A stretch of 64,000 nt of DNA from Methyloligella sp. Its GTDB lineage: Bacteria; Pseudomonadota; Alphaproteobacteria; Rhizobiales; HXMU1428-3. Shown here piece after piece: positions 1 through 7,619 of this stretch. Below the pieces are notes generated by a model. It did not search any database and was not told the DNA's origin. It saw only the letters and a list, made by a program, of their open reading frames with translations. Every line of letters starts with the position of its first letter. Within the stretch, counting starts at the first letter, position 1. The DNA is taken from the NCBI GenBank assembly GCA_021604645.1, contig BQJJ01000004.1:186001-250000 (forward strand), written 5' to 3'. The position numbers and the translations under genes were made by a program.

Positions 1-1472
1 CTGTTGAGATCTTAGGTTGGCTTAGAAATGCGGGTGCATCTTTGGCACTCGATGATTTTGGTACTGGCTATTCGAGCCTTAGTTATTTGCACCGTTTTCC
101 GTTTGATACTTTGAAAGTGGATCGCTCCATTGTTCACAATGTTTCTTCAGGTAAAACTGGCCCTGCAATTTTACGCTCTGTGGTTGCGCTTGCGAGTGAG
201 CTGAATATGGGAGTTGTTGCAGAAGGTGTTGAAAGCGAAGAGGATGTTACTTTCCTTCGCTCTATTGGCTGTGGGTATGCACAAGGGTTTTATTTTGGCG
301 AACCTATGAACCAAAAAGATGTGATTTATCTTCTTGAAGCGTTGGCAAAAGATGTGAAGATTAAAGGTCGCTCTGGTTTGTTTGGAGCCATTCGTTCTAA
401 AACAGGCGCTGATGCCAAACAAATAGTCAAAGAAGATCAAATTCAGACTACTGATGTGTCTAGAGAAGAAAACTCTGTAAATGGACATGTTCCTCAAGGT
501 GAAGCTGCAGAAGTGCCGGTTTTGAACAGTGATGGTACTGTTATGGATTATTCTCAAACGGATCAGCAGATTGCAAATGAGGCTGGTTCTGGATATTTAG
601 AACAAAATACGGGCGTACAAACTCCAATCGTTGTTGAACAAGCAGGTGAGGTTGCTGCGAATGGTGGCATGACCGGGGTTCAGCCTCTTCACCATCAAGG
701 TCTAAGCCATAATCAAGATGCAAACCAGGTCGTACAGGATCAGCAAATGTTGCAACAGCAAAATGGTCATTTGCCTGGTGAAGTTTCAGAAACGGTGGGG
801 CAAAAGGTTGATCCATCAGTTGCAGCGGCACTAGCTAATTTGCAAAATAGTGAAATGAAAAAACAGCAACCAGTTGGTATGAATAGTGCTGACCATCTAC
901 AGGCTGGTCAAAATATGGATCCTGGTCACACTGCTTCTGAGGATGCTTATTTGCAGAAGCATGCCGCTCTTAGTGAGCAAGTAAGCCAAAAAGTAGATCA
1001 AGGATTGAACCAAGGGTTAGGGCAGGTATCTGGACAAGAACCAAAGCGGACAGGTCTTAATGATGCTTTAAAACTAGCTGAACAAGCGGCTGTTGCCGGG
1101 TCGACAGGTGCAGTTCGGAAAAAAGTAACTAAGAACAAGAAATCTCAAAAGATTAAAGGGCAAGTTTCTGCTCCGTCTCCACAAGGTTCGGGTGATTTGA
1201 ATCCTAAGGTCATGGATGTTTATGCTCAATTGGCCAGTGGTGGTACATATTCAGATGTCGGAGAGCAGCCATCTGCTGGGACGGTTGAGAATAAAGAAAG
1301 AAAATTCAACTTTAATAACGCCCCTTTAAATGGAGCTCCTCAAGCAGGTGATGCAGGTGTTAATGGCCAGCACCCTCAAGGTTCTCAAGTTCAGGCTTCT
1401 CATCAAAAGGGCACTGGTGGTCCTAAGGGGGCAAAGCCTCCTAAAAAAGGGAATAAAAAAGGCAAAAGATAA
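1..1472 (+). CDS. EAL-domain cyclic-di-GMP phosphodiesterase-like protein, C-terminal part
   Basis: Partial: the reading frame is open from base 3 and the start lies before the window. The first ~110 visible residues are the C-terminal half of an EAL domain, which hydrolyses cyclic di-GMP: DDFGTGYSS (the DDFGTG loop with metal-binding aspartates), then FDTLKVDRS and the late GVVAEGVE motif with its conserved Glu. The EAL signature itself lies upstream and is not visible, so activity cannot be judged. After the domain come about 360 residues of Gln/Asn/Gly/His-rich low-complexity sequence ending in a Lys/Gly-rich basic tail (PPKKGNKKGKR). That extension is unusual for EAL proteins and is probably disordered. 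A family A repeat begins 8 bp after the stop. Confidence 0.85.
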   Translation, partial: VEILGWLRNAGASLALDDFGTGYSSLSYLHRFPFDTLKVDRSIVHNVSSGKTGPAILRSVVALASELNMGVVAEGVESEEDVTFLRSIGCGYAQGFYFGEPMNQKDVIYLLEALAKDVKIKGRSGLFGAIRSKTGADAKQIVKEDQIQTTDVSREENSVNGHVPQGEAAEVPVLNSDGTVMDYSQTDQQIANEAGSGYLEQNTGVQTPIVVEQAGEVAANGGMTGVQPLHHQGLSHNQDANQVVQDQQMLQQQNGHLPGEVSETVGQKVDPSVAAALANLQNSEMKKQQPVGMNSADHLQAGQNMDPGHTASEDAYLQKHAALSEQVSQKVDQGLNQGLGQVSGQEPKRTGLNDALKLAEQAAVAGSTGAVRKKVTKNKKSQKIKGQVSAPSPQGSGDLNPKVMDVYAQLASGGTYSDVGEQPSAGTVENKERKFNFNNAPLNGAPQAGDAGVNGQHPQGSQVQASHQKGTGGPKGAKPPKKGNKKGKR

Positions 1473-1480
1473 GCTCTTTT

Positions 1481-1595
1481 TCTCTCTCACGGCTATTCCA
1501 CCACTGAAGCGGTGGGCCTCCGAGGGGGCGGCGCACACGCCGGACGCCTCTGGCGTCATGTACGCACTCTGAAGTAGAGAGCTTCCTTCTTCGTG
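1481..1595 (+). repeat. Family A structured repeat, copy A1
   Basis: Begins TCTCTCACGGCTATT and ends CTTCCTTCTTCGTGA. Four hairpins follow in order: CCACC/GGTGG (1498-1515), CGGCG/CGCCG with a CACA loop (1529-1542), GACGCC/GGCGTC with a TCT loop (1543-1557), and CTCT/AGAG with a GAAGT loop (1567-1579). The ends TCACG and CGTGA are themselves complementary and could close the whole element. It lies 3' of the EAL gene in the sense orientation. The rest of this 200-bp gap, near 1624-1657, holds a decayed family B-like sequence (GGCGCTTCAG followed by a poorly matching 3' half). Confidence 0.75.
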
Positions 1596-1669
1596 ATGTT
1601 CGTTAGTAGATAACGCATTTAATTGGCGCTTCAGCTGCTGACTAATTACCGCAATCGCAAATTTAGATT

Positions 1670-2278
1670 TTATGCATGCCCGGTTTGGTTGACTAGGTGG
1701 GTTGGGTTGATGCCGAGTGAATTGAAGGCTGTGTCATATTTTGAAGCGGCGTCAGTTTCAAAAATTAAATCTGGGTTTGCTTTGCAGTGTAGCCAACCAT
1801 TATCACTTAATTCTTCTTCTAACTGCCCTGGTGCCCAACCGGCATATCCAAGAGCAAGTAAAACTTGGTCTGGGCCTGTACCTTCTGCAATTGCTTTTAA
1901 AATATCTATGGTAGCAGTAAGCGAAATATTGTCATTTACCGGGAATGTATGGCTTTTCGAATGATAATCTGATGAATGTAGGACAAAGCCTCTTTCTGTC
2001 TCCACTGGCCCGCCTAAGTGAATGAATGGCACGTCTTTTGTGTTTTCTGATAGAGACAGAGGGCTATTGTCTATTGTTGGGAAGATTTGTTCCAAAATAT
2101 CCGTAAAATTCATAGATTTTGCGTGACGATTGATGATCAACCCCATTGCGCCCTCTTCTGAGTGGGCGCAGATATATATGACACTTTTTGAAAAACGATC
2201 GTCTTGCATACTCGGCATAGCTAAAAGAAGTTGTCCGCTTAGACCTGATGCATTGTTATTTTTTAATAAGTTTTGCAT
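1670..2278 (-). CDS. yqgE: YqgE/AlgH family protein (DUF179)
   Basis: A 202-residue protein of the YqgE/AlgH family, matching the usual length of about 190-200. The hallmark N-terminal pattern is present: SGQLLLAMPSMQDDRFSKSV, then ICAHSEEGAMGLIINR, and later FIHLGGPVETERGFVLHS. The family is widespread in proteobacteria; its biochemical role is not established, although AlgH was named for an effect on alginate regulation. Family members are often annotated as transcriptional regulators without a DNA-binding domain, and none is seen here. The gene is monocistronic and convergent with the EAL gene. The ATG at 2278 matches the family N-terminus. Confidence 0.92.
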   Translation of the reverse strand: MQNLLKNNNASGLSGQLLLAMPSMQDDRFSKSVIYICAHSEEGAMGLIINRHAKSMNFTDILEQIFPTIDNSPLSLSENTKDVPFIHLGGPVETERGFVLHSSDYHSKSHTFPVNDNISLTATIDILKAIAEGTGPDQVLLALGYAGWAPGQLEEELSDNGWLHCKANPDLIFETDAASKYDTAFNSLGINPTHLVNQTGHA

Positions 2279-2314
2279 TTGCTTTATCCATGACAGCTAG
2301 ATCATTTCTTTTTG

Positions 2315-2432
2315 TTGAATTCAATGAAATGTTCTAGATGTTTTTCTAGCGTTTCTTTTTTATGGCTTCAGTTGCCCACTAGCAACCTCGCATTCCCAAC
2401 ACCGATTCCACTTTTCGGAGTAATGCTCTAAT
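2315..2432 (+). repeat. Composite repeat: family C-like tail, family B hairpin, family C
   Basis: Within the 380-bp gap 2279-2657. A GAAATGTTCTAG-type block (about 2318-2360) is followed by a family B hairpin (2363-2392; inner stem GTTGC/GCAAC, loop CCACTA) and then a family C-like unit (2398-2432: CCGATTCCACTTTTCGG, followed by AATGCTCTAATC). The same three-part order recurs at 16866-16980. The remaining 2433-2657 is AT-rich and presumably holds the promoter of the following gene; I see no further motif in it. Confidence 0.6.
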
Positions 2433-2657
2433 CTTTTGTTTAGTGTAGCTAAAAAATATTGGTTTTGGGAAGAGTGAGCTTTGAATTGGTTAATTGGATG
2501 TTTTTTGTTGTTGCCTAATTGTGTCACCTAATTGTGATATATGTTTTAAAGATCAGTTGTTTTGAGAATGGTAGTATTGAAAATATCGGTTTTGGTATCT
2601 ATTTACCTGGATTGATCGGTTTAATATAATTTTCGAAATTGGTTTAAAGGATTTGCT

Positions 2658-3536
2658 GTGACTTTTACATTCCGAAATAAAATTCAGGGACCTGTTTTAA
2701 TTAGCTTTTTCGCTACTTTCTTATCTATTTTAAGTGGTTCCGCGTTAGCTTTTGACCCTTCAACTGAGGGAAGATGGCAGGGAAATGGAAAGTCTCAACT
2801 TCGTTTAATTGGTGCCAAAACAGAGTGGCTTGGGCAGAATCAATTATTTGCAGGTATAGAAATTCGCCTCGCTCCAAAGTGGAAAACTTATTGGCGAACC
2901 CCTGGAGATACGGGGATTCCCCCTTATTTTGATTGGAGTGGCTCTGAAAATTTGAAAAAAGCTGAAGTTATGTATCCTGTTCCGGGGAGATTTCAAGATC
3001 CGACCGGTATGACTATTGGTTATAAATCTCAGGTGACATTACCGGTTTTATTAACGCCTGAAGACCCTCTTAAACCTATAAAACTGAAATTGTCTGCTCA
3101 ATATGCCATTTGTTATGATTTATGTGTTCCCGTTAGTGCTTCCCAAAGTTTGACGATTGATGGAGATAGTGCACAGCGCTTTGCTCCTGTTTTATCTATG
3201 GCACTAGCTCTGACGCCTAAACCTGTGAAAGAAGCAAAGGATGGTTTGGGTGTTAGGACTGTTAAAATTGAGAAAGAAAAAGATACATCTTCTTTAACTC
3301 TCAATGTATTGGTGCCGGCTTCTTCTAAAGAGGTGGATTTATTTGTTGAGGGGCCTGATGGTATGTATGTGCCAACTCCAAAGCTTGTTAAAAAAGCACA
3401 GACAAGTGATACAGCATCGCTTTATAAAATTAGTCTCTCTGATGTAGATGAAGCGCAAAAATTTAAAGGTCTGGTTTTGACATGTACGCTTCGGGCTGAC
3501 GATTTGGCTGTGGTGCAACCTTGCCCAGTACAATAG
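2658..3536 (+). CDS. Periplasmic DsbD N-terminal-domain-like protein
   Basis: A 292-residue secreted protein. Residues 10-31 form a Sec signal peptide ending SALA, with probable cleavage before FDP. The mature part resembles the N-terminal periplasmic domain of the disulfide reductase DsbD (alphaproteobacterial protein-disulfide reductase DsbD domain family): WKTYWRTPGDTGIPP at about 75-89 and the Cys pair in ICYDLCVP (C152, C156), which in DsbD-alpha passes electrons to periplasmic partners. There is no membrane electron-transport domain or C-terminal thioredoxin domain, so it must work with another transmembrane partner, if it acts in redox at all. The start is GTG, chosen because AAAGGA lies 7 bp upstream and no better start exists before the signal peptide. 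A peroxiredoxin gene follows 86 bp downstream. Confidence 0.8.
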   Translation: MTFTFRNKIQGPVLISFFATFLSILSGSALAFDPSTEGRWQGNGKSQLRLIGAKTEWLGQNQLFAGIEIRLAPKWKTYWRTPGDTGIPPYFDWSGSENLKKAEVMYPVPGRFQDPTGMTIGYKSQVTLPVLLTPEDPLKPIKLKLSAQYAICYDLCVPVSASQSLTIDGDSAQRFAPVLSMALALTPKPVKEAKDGLGVRTVKIEKEKDTSSLTLNVLVPASSKEVDLFVEGPDGMYVPTPKLVKKAQTSDTASLYKISLSDVDEAQKFKGLVLTCTLRADDLAVVQPCPVQ

Positions 3537-3622
3537 TTATATTCTCATAAAATGATTGTAAAAAATTATTATTCTTTTAGGCTAAGTCTCAGAAACTTGA
3601 TAATTTAAAGGGGGGCTTAGTT

Positions 3623-4108
3623 ATGGCCATTTCTGTTGGAGAAAGACTACCTGACGTTCAATTAATGATTATGACTGCAGATGGTCCAAGCGCTCAGTCT
3701 GTCGCTGATTTTTGCAAGGGAAAGAAAACGGCTTTGTTTGCTGTGCCTGGTGCTTTTACACCGACTTGTCATATGAACCACGCACCAGGATATTTGGCAT
3801 CTCATGATGAGCTTAAAGCTAAGGGCGTTGATCAAATCGCTTGTGTTTCAGTGAATGATGTATTTGTCATGGATGCTTGGAGTAAATCGCTTGGGGCCGA
3901 TGGCAAAATCGTTATGTTGGCTGATGGTAGCGGCGAATTTACGGAAGCATTAGGGCTTGAACTTGATGCAACCGGGCATGGACTTGGTGTGCGCTCGCAT
4001 CGTTATGGAATGTTGGTTGATGATGGTGTTGTTTCTGTTTTAAATATTGAAGGAAACCCAACTGAGGCTGACGCAAGCTCAGCTGAAACTTTGCTTAAGA
4101 GTCTCTAG
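3623..4108 (+). CDS. Peroxiredoxin, PRX5-like (AhpC/TSA superfamily, redoxin)
   Basis: A 161-residue thiol peroxidase of the Prx5/hybrid type, reducing H2O2 and organic hydroperoxides in the cytoplasm. The catalytic motif PGAFTPTCH places the peroxidatic Cys at residue 49, with Thr46 (PxxxT) three residues before it. Another Cys at 31 and one in QIACVSVND could act as resolving residues. Length and layout agree with glutathione- or thioredoxin-dependent Prx5 proteins. A strong Shine-Dalgarno stretch (AAAGGGGGG) precedes the ATG. The 3' region carries a family A and a family B element before a good terminator, which suggests that both repeats are transcribed on this mRNA. Confidence 0.93.
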   Translation: MAISVGERLPDVQLMIMTADGPSAQSVADFCKGKKTALFAVPGAFTPTCHMNHAPGYLASHDELKAKGVDQIACVSVNDVFVMDAWSKSLGADGKIVMLADGSGEFTEALGLELDATGHGLGVRSHRYGMLVDDGVVSVLNIEGNPTEADASSAETLLKSL

Positions 4109-4111
4109 TTT

Positions 4112-4182
4112 TGTCTCACGGGCGATGGGCACGAAGTGCCCGCCCTGCGACGGCGCGGGGCTAAGCCCCGACGGCTTCTTTT
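4112..4182 (+). repeat. Family A structured repeat, short copy A2
   Basis: Starts GTCTCACGGGC, 3 bp past the peroxiredoxin stop. Hairpins: GGGCAC/GTGCCC with a GAA loop, bracketed by GGC/GCC, and CGGGGC/GCCCCG with a TAA loop (4156-4170). The second hairpin is the counterpart of CGGTGC-TAA-GCACCG in copy A7, so one base pair has changed in both arms. The third and fourth hairpins are missing; the copy ends CGGCTTCTT and runs directly into a family B unit. Confidence 0.7.
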
Positions 4183-4219
4183 AGTTGCGTTTTAGGTTGC
4201 CCACCAGCAACCGCACTGA
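4183..4219 (+). repeat. Family B hairpin
   Basis: Inner stem GTTGC/GCAAC with loop CCACCA; outer arms TGCG and CGCA; 5' linker TTTTAG, where other copies have TTCAG. It lies between repeat A2 and the terminator at 4292, so it is probably part of the peroxiredoxin mRNA. Confidence 0.65.
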
Positions 4220-4291
4220 GGCCTACGTTTTTTGTCTTCTGCAGATTGCAGATTGTCGGATAAGGGCTTTGATACTAAATGAAAGAAAATC

Positions 4292-4328
4292 AATGCGCCC
4301 TTGCCTTTGAGGCAGGGGCGCATTTTTG
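4292..4328 (+). terminator. Rho-independent terminator after the peroxiredoxin gene (possibly bidirectional)
   Basis: A long GC-rich hairpin with arms AATGCGCCCTTGCCT and AGGCAGGGGCGCATT (one mismatch or bulge) and a short TTG loop, followed on the plus strand by TTTTG. On the minus strand it lies 10 bp past the aminotransferase stop, with a weaker T-rich tail, and may serve both convergent genes. Confidence 0.8.
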
Positions 4329-4332
4329 TTTA

Positions 4333-5457
4333 TTAAAGAGCTGCTTTGACTTCTTCGATAATCTTATCTTGCACGTCTGGTTTTAGGTAAGGGTGCATTG
4401 GTAGGCTGATGACTTCGTGTGAGAGGCTATCAGTTACAGGGAGTTTGCCGCCGCCAACAGGGTATTTTGCATAAACTGTTTGGGTATGCATTGGTTTGAC
4501 ATAATAGATCGCTGTTGGAATATTATTCTCACCCAAGTGCTTTGCAATGGCATCTCTTTTTGGCGTTTTGATTGTGTATTGGGCCCAGGTTGAGATGATG
4601 TTATCAGGCACAAAAGGAACCTCGACTGCATCTTTCAAGCCTTCGCTGTATCTGTCTGCGATTTCATTTCTTGCTTTAATTTCATCTGGGAAAATTTCGA
4701 GTTTTAACAGAAGAACAGCGGCTTGAATTGAATCTAGGCGGCCATTAATGCCGATGCGCACATTGTCATATTTATCAACGCCTTGCCCGTGATTTCTCAA
4801 CGAAACGAGTGTGTTGTAAATTTCATCATCATTGGTGAGAACTGCACCGCCATCTCCATAACAACCAAGAGGTTTGGCTGGGAAGAAGCTTGTTGTAAGC
4901 ACGTCAACATATTCTCCGGCTTGGGTGTTATTGATGGTTGAGCCAAAACCTTGAGCAGCATCCGCGATTACTTTTAAGCCAGCTTCTTTTGCGATTTGGC
5001 TGATTTCTGGATAGTTTGCAATTTGACCGAACAGGCAAACAGGCATCACAGCTTTTGGTGTGAATTCACCTTTTTCTTTCACTTCTTTGATGGCTTGTTT
5101 TAAATGCTCTGGGTCCATGTTCATGGTGTCTGGTAGTACATCAACAAAAACGGGTGTTGCGCCTGAAAGGGCGACCATTTCACCAGTTGCTGCAAAGGTG
5201 AAGCTTGGAACGAACACAGCATCACCTTGGCCAATGTCTAGGGCTAACAGAGCCAAAAGAATGGCGTCTGATCCGTTAGAGCAAGAGAGTGTGTGTTTTG
5301 TTCCAGCAAATGAACTTAATTTTTCTTCTAGTTCAGTGATTTCAGGGCCCATGATGTAGCGACCATGGCCAAGGATGTCATTAATTTTGCTATTAATTCT
5401 ATCAGCGCCGATACGAGCTTGTTGCGCTTTTAAATCGATGAACTGGATCGGTTCCAT
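4333..5457 (-). CDS. DegT/DnrJ/EryC1/StrS sugar aminotransferase (WbpE/WlbC-like)
   Basis: A 374-residue PLP enzyme of the DegT/DnrJ/EryC1 family. The opening FIDLKAQQARI and HGRYIMGPE match the WbpE/WlbC subgroup, which aminates UDP-2-acetamido-3-oxo-glucuronate. The Schiff-base lysine is K195 in TSFFPAKPLGCYGDGGA, the cofactor-binding Asp/Gln lie in DAAQGFGS (about 166-173), and GINGRLDSIQAA is conserved. The upstream minus-strand gene encodes a Gfo/Idh dehydrogenase of the kind that makes the keto substrate, so the two probably supply an amino-sugar nucleotide for LPS or capsule. They are separated by about 200 bp holding a family B array. The exact substrate is inferred from resemblance only. 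Confidence 0.88.
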   Translation of the reverse strand: MEPIQFIDLKAQQARIGADRINSKINDILGHGRYIMGPEITELEEKLSSFAGTKHTLSCSNGSDAILLALLALDIGQGDAVFVPSFTFAATGEMVALSGATPVFVDVLPDTMNMDPEHLKQAIKEVKEKGEFTPKAVMPVCLFGQIANYPEISQIAKEAGLKVIADAAQGFGSTINNTQAGEYVDVLTTSFFPAKPLGCYGDGGAVLTNDDEIYNTLVSLRNHGQGVDKYDNVRIGINGRLDSIQAAVLLLKLEIFPDEIKARNEIADRYSEGLKDAVEVPFVPDNIISTWAQYTIKTPKRDAIAKHLGENNIPTAIYYVKPMHTQTVYAKYPVGGGKLPVTDSLSHEVISLPMHPYLKPDVQDKIIEEVKAAL

Positions 5458-5477
5458 TTTCTTATTCTTTCTCTTTT

Positions 5478-5620
5478 TAGTGGCGCTTCAGATGCCCACA
5501 AAGCATCCGCGCTATTAAGTGGCGCTTCAATGCCCACTAGCATCTGCGTTATTAAGTGGCGCTTAAGTTGCCTTTTTTAGTGGGCCTTCAGGTTTCCCAC
5601 CAGAAACCGGCCCGCGAGTA
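5478..5620 (+). repeat. Tandem array of family B hairpins (about 4 units)
   Basis: Unit 1 (5478-5516): outer TAGTGGCGC/GCGCTATTA, a 9-bp stem with two G.U pairs, and inner GATGC/GCATC. Unit 2 (5517-5554): inner ATGC/GCAT in the same frame. Unit 3 (5555-5578) has only a 5' half (GGCGCTTAAGTTGC) ending in a T-run. Unit 4 (5579-5615): outer GGGCC/GGCCC and inner GGTTTC/GAAACC. Stems differ between units while pairing is kept. The array lies upstream of the aminotransferase gene on its coding strand. Confidence 0.8.
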
Positions 5621-5665
5621 ACCATCGAATTTTGTGCTCTTGGTTTGAGTTTGTGGGGCAAGTAG

Positions 5666-6664
5666 TTAGCTTGCTTGACTGAGGCTTGTTTCCGTTTTTA
5701 TAGCTGGATCTGCTTCTTCTAGCAGTTTGATCACGCGGCAGGCTTCTTCACCGTTGCTTGGTGGTTGTGCGCCTGTTGCAATGCAGGTTAGAAATGTTGC
5801 GCATTCGTTTAATAGAGGTTCTTTAAAGGGCACTTTGACGGCTTCACCTTCCATATCACGGTCTAATACAGCTGGTTTGTTATATTCCATGGCGCAGTTA
5901 TGACGGTGAATACGTAGTTTTTCATCCCATTCCAATGTGTCATCAAATACAGCCATAGCTTTTGATCCCACAACAATGAGGCGGTGCTCTTTTTGTGGCG
6001 TAAGCCAGGAGAGGCTCAACTCTGCATTGATGTTATTTTTAAATTCAAGATTTATGGTTGCAAAATCACTTACGGTTGGGAGCAAGTAGCTGCTTGCGCT
6101 TGTTCTAATTGAGGTTGGTTCATCATTGATTAGAGAGAGAACCATTGATGCATCATGTGGGCCTAAATCCCATATGACATTTTCTTCCTGGCGGAACTTG
6201 CCAATGTTGAAACGGCGTGAATGAACATGGCGTAATTCACCTAGTTCTCCGTTATGGACAAGTTCTTTCATTTTTTCAAAGCAAGGGTGGTATTGCAATA
6301 AATGACCGATCATTAAAATGAGGCCTTTATCTTTGGCAGCTTTGGTTAGGCTAAGGGCGTCAGGCGTATTCAGTGCAATGGGCTTTTCGATAAAAAGATG
6401 TTTGCCTTGTTCTATCGCTTTGAGCCCAAGCTCTTTGTGTGTGTTGGCCGGTGTGACCAAAACGACGGCATCAATTTGAGGATCATGAATGATCTCTTCA
6501 AAAGATCTATTGCTGACACCGTAGTCGTCATACATTTTTTGTGCGACGTCTGGATTTGTTTCACAAATGGCTTTTAATGAGCCAAGTTCGTGAAACTTGC
6601 GGACGTGGTTTTTGCCCCAATCGCCCGCGCCGATTACGGCTGTTGATACCGCATGGCTGGTCAT
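5666..6664 (-). CDS. Gfo/Idh/MocA-family NAD(P)-dependent dehydrogenase (WbpB/WlbA-like)
   Basis: A 332-residue oxidoreductase. The N-terminal Rossmann motif is AVIGAGDWGKNHVR (about 9-22), followed by VVLVTPANTH and HLFIEKPIAL, the EKP motif of the Gfo/Idh/MocA family, whose Lys is catalytic. The C-terminal alpha/beta domain contains WDLGPHDASM. Together with the adjacent DegT-type aminotransferase it resembles the WlbA/WbpB plus WbpE pair, which oxidises and then aminates the C3 position of a UDP-N-acetylglucosaminuronate. The ATG at 6664 has AAGGA upstream. Gap 6665-6868 shows no convincing gene or repeat. Confidence 0.87.
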   Translation of the reverse strand: MTSHAVSTAVIGAGDWGKNHVRKFHELGSLKAICETNPDVAQKMYDDYGVSNRSFEEIIHDPQIDAVVLVTPANTHKELGLKAIEQGKHLFIEKPIALNTPDALSLTKAAKDKGLILMIGHLLQYHPCFEKMKELVHNGELGELRHVHSRRFNIGKFRQEENVIWDLGPHDASMVLSLINDEPTSIRTSASSYLLPTVSDFATINLEFKNNINAELSLSWLTPQKEHRLIVVGSKAMAVFDDTLEWDEKLRIHRHNCAMEYNKPAVLDRDMEGEAVKVPFKEPLLNECATFLTCIATGAQPPSNGEEACRVIKLLEEADPAIKTETSLSQAS

Positions 6665-6868
6665 GTTTCATTTCCTTATATTTTATGGCCGCTACTAGGT
6701 TTGGCCATAAGGGAGTTGTCATGCATTTCACAGGGATAAATAGCATTAAAATGCTCTCTCGCAAGGAAAATGAGTGAGTTATGACAGTGAAATTATATTT
6801 CTGAATGTTGCATCAAATGTAATTTATGGAAGCGATAATGTTGCTTTGATGAGCAACATTCTTCTCTT

Positions 6869-7276
6869 TTACAGATAGTTTTGTAGGAATGGGAGGTTGT
6901 AGCCGGCTTTTTCTACTGAGTTGATGACCTCTTGAGTTTCTGTTTGGCCAATTTTTGAGAAGGCCCAGAGGGTGATTGACCTTGTGCCTGAACGGCAATA
7001 GGCAAATGCTGGGCCATCAATGTTAGCGATGAGCTCTTTTGTTTGCTCAACAGCTTCCATCGGCAAGCTTCCTGATTGGATGGGAAGAAAATAATAATCC
7101 AAGCCAGCCTCTTCAACTAGGACGCGTATTTCTTCTGAGGTTGGTTGTCCTTCGACCTCGTGATCAGGTCTGTTATTGATGATTGCCACATATCCGAGGG
7201 CTTTGATCTCTTTGATATGTTCAGGACTGATTTGTGGGGCGACTGCAAAATCGCTTGTGACAACTCTATAATCCAT
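6869..7276 (-). CDS. DUF442/TIGR01244 phosphatase-like protein (Blh N-terminal domain type)
   Basis: A 135-residue protein of the DUF442/TIGR01244 group, related to dual-specificity phosphatases and found fused to or near metallo-beta-lactamase-fold sulfur dioxygenases in other bacteria. The start (YRVVTSDFAVAPQIS), the block IINNRPDHE, and the phosphatase-like loop FAYCRSGTRS (Cys94, Arg99; the Cx5R signature) are all visible. Tyr replaces the usual His before the Cys, as is common in this family. No sulfur-metabolism gene is adjacent here, so the role is open. Confidence 0.85.
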   Translation of the reverse strand: MDYRVVTSDFAVAPQISPEHIKEIKALGYVAIINNRPDHEVEGQPTSEEIRVLVEEAGLDYYFLPIQSGSLPMEAVEQTKELIANIDGPAFAYCRSGTRSITLWAFSKIGQTETQEVINSVEKAGYNLPFLQNYL

Positions 7277-7619
7277 CGTTTCAGTTTCCTGTTTTGTCTC
7301 TAACGAACATCAAATAGCTAGACTATACTCTCTAGTGAATTGAATCGACTAATTGCTCTAAATTTTTAGGCACTTTTAAGACCTAAGTTCGCTTTTTTAT
7401 CGTTTGGTAATGGTCTAAAACGTCTTTCAGAGTGTTTATTGTTGATTGAAGTGATAGTCAATTCAGAAAATTACCCCAATTAGAGGTTTGAGCCTCATAA
7501 AACCTCTAAAAAAACGAAGTAATTGCGATATTTATTATATGTGTGATTGCTTAAGTTCGAAAGATATTTATAAGATAAAAGATGGGTTATTTCATTTAAT
7601 TTAGGAGGAGAACTATTCT
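7277..7619. other. Intergenic region upstream of phaA, with an inverted repeat
   Basis: A 340-bp divergent promoter region. The arms TTAGAGGTTT (7480-7489) and AAACCTCTAA (7500-7509) form a 10-bp inverted repeat about 110 bp before phaA. There is no T-run after the stem on the plus strand, so it looks more like an operator or an mRNA 5' hairpin than a terminator. No other gene or repeat is seen. Confidence 0.4.

Noticed and set aside
1330-1572. 80-codon frame across the end of the EAL gene and repeat A1
   Set aside because: Its second half is the repeat hairpins; no ribosome site, and similar frames arise at other repeat copies.
5478-5620. CRISPR-like array
   Set aside because: The units are not identical repeats with unique spacers; they are hairpins with differing stems and no cas gene is present.
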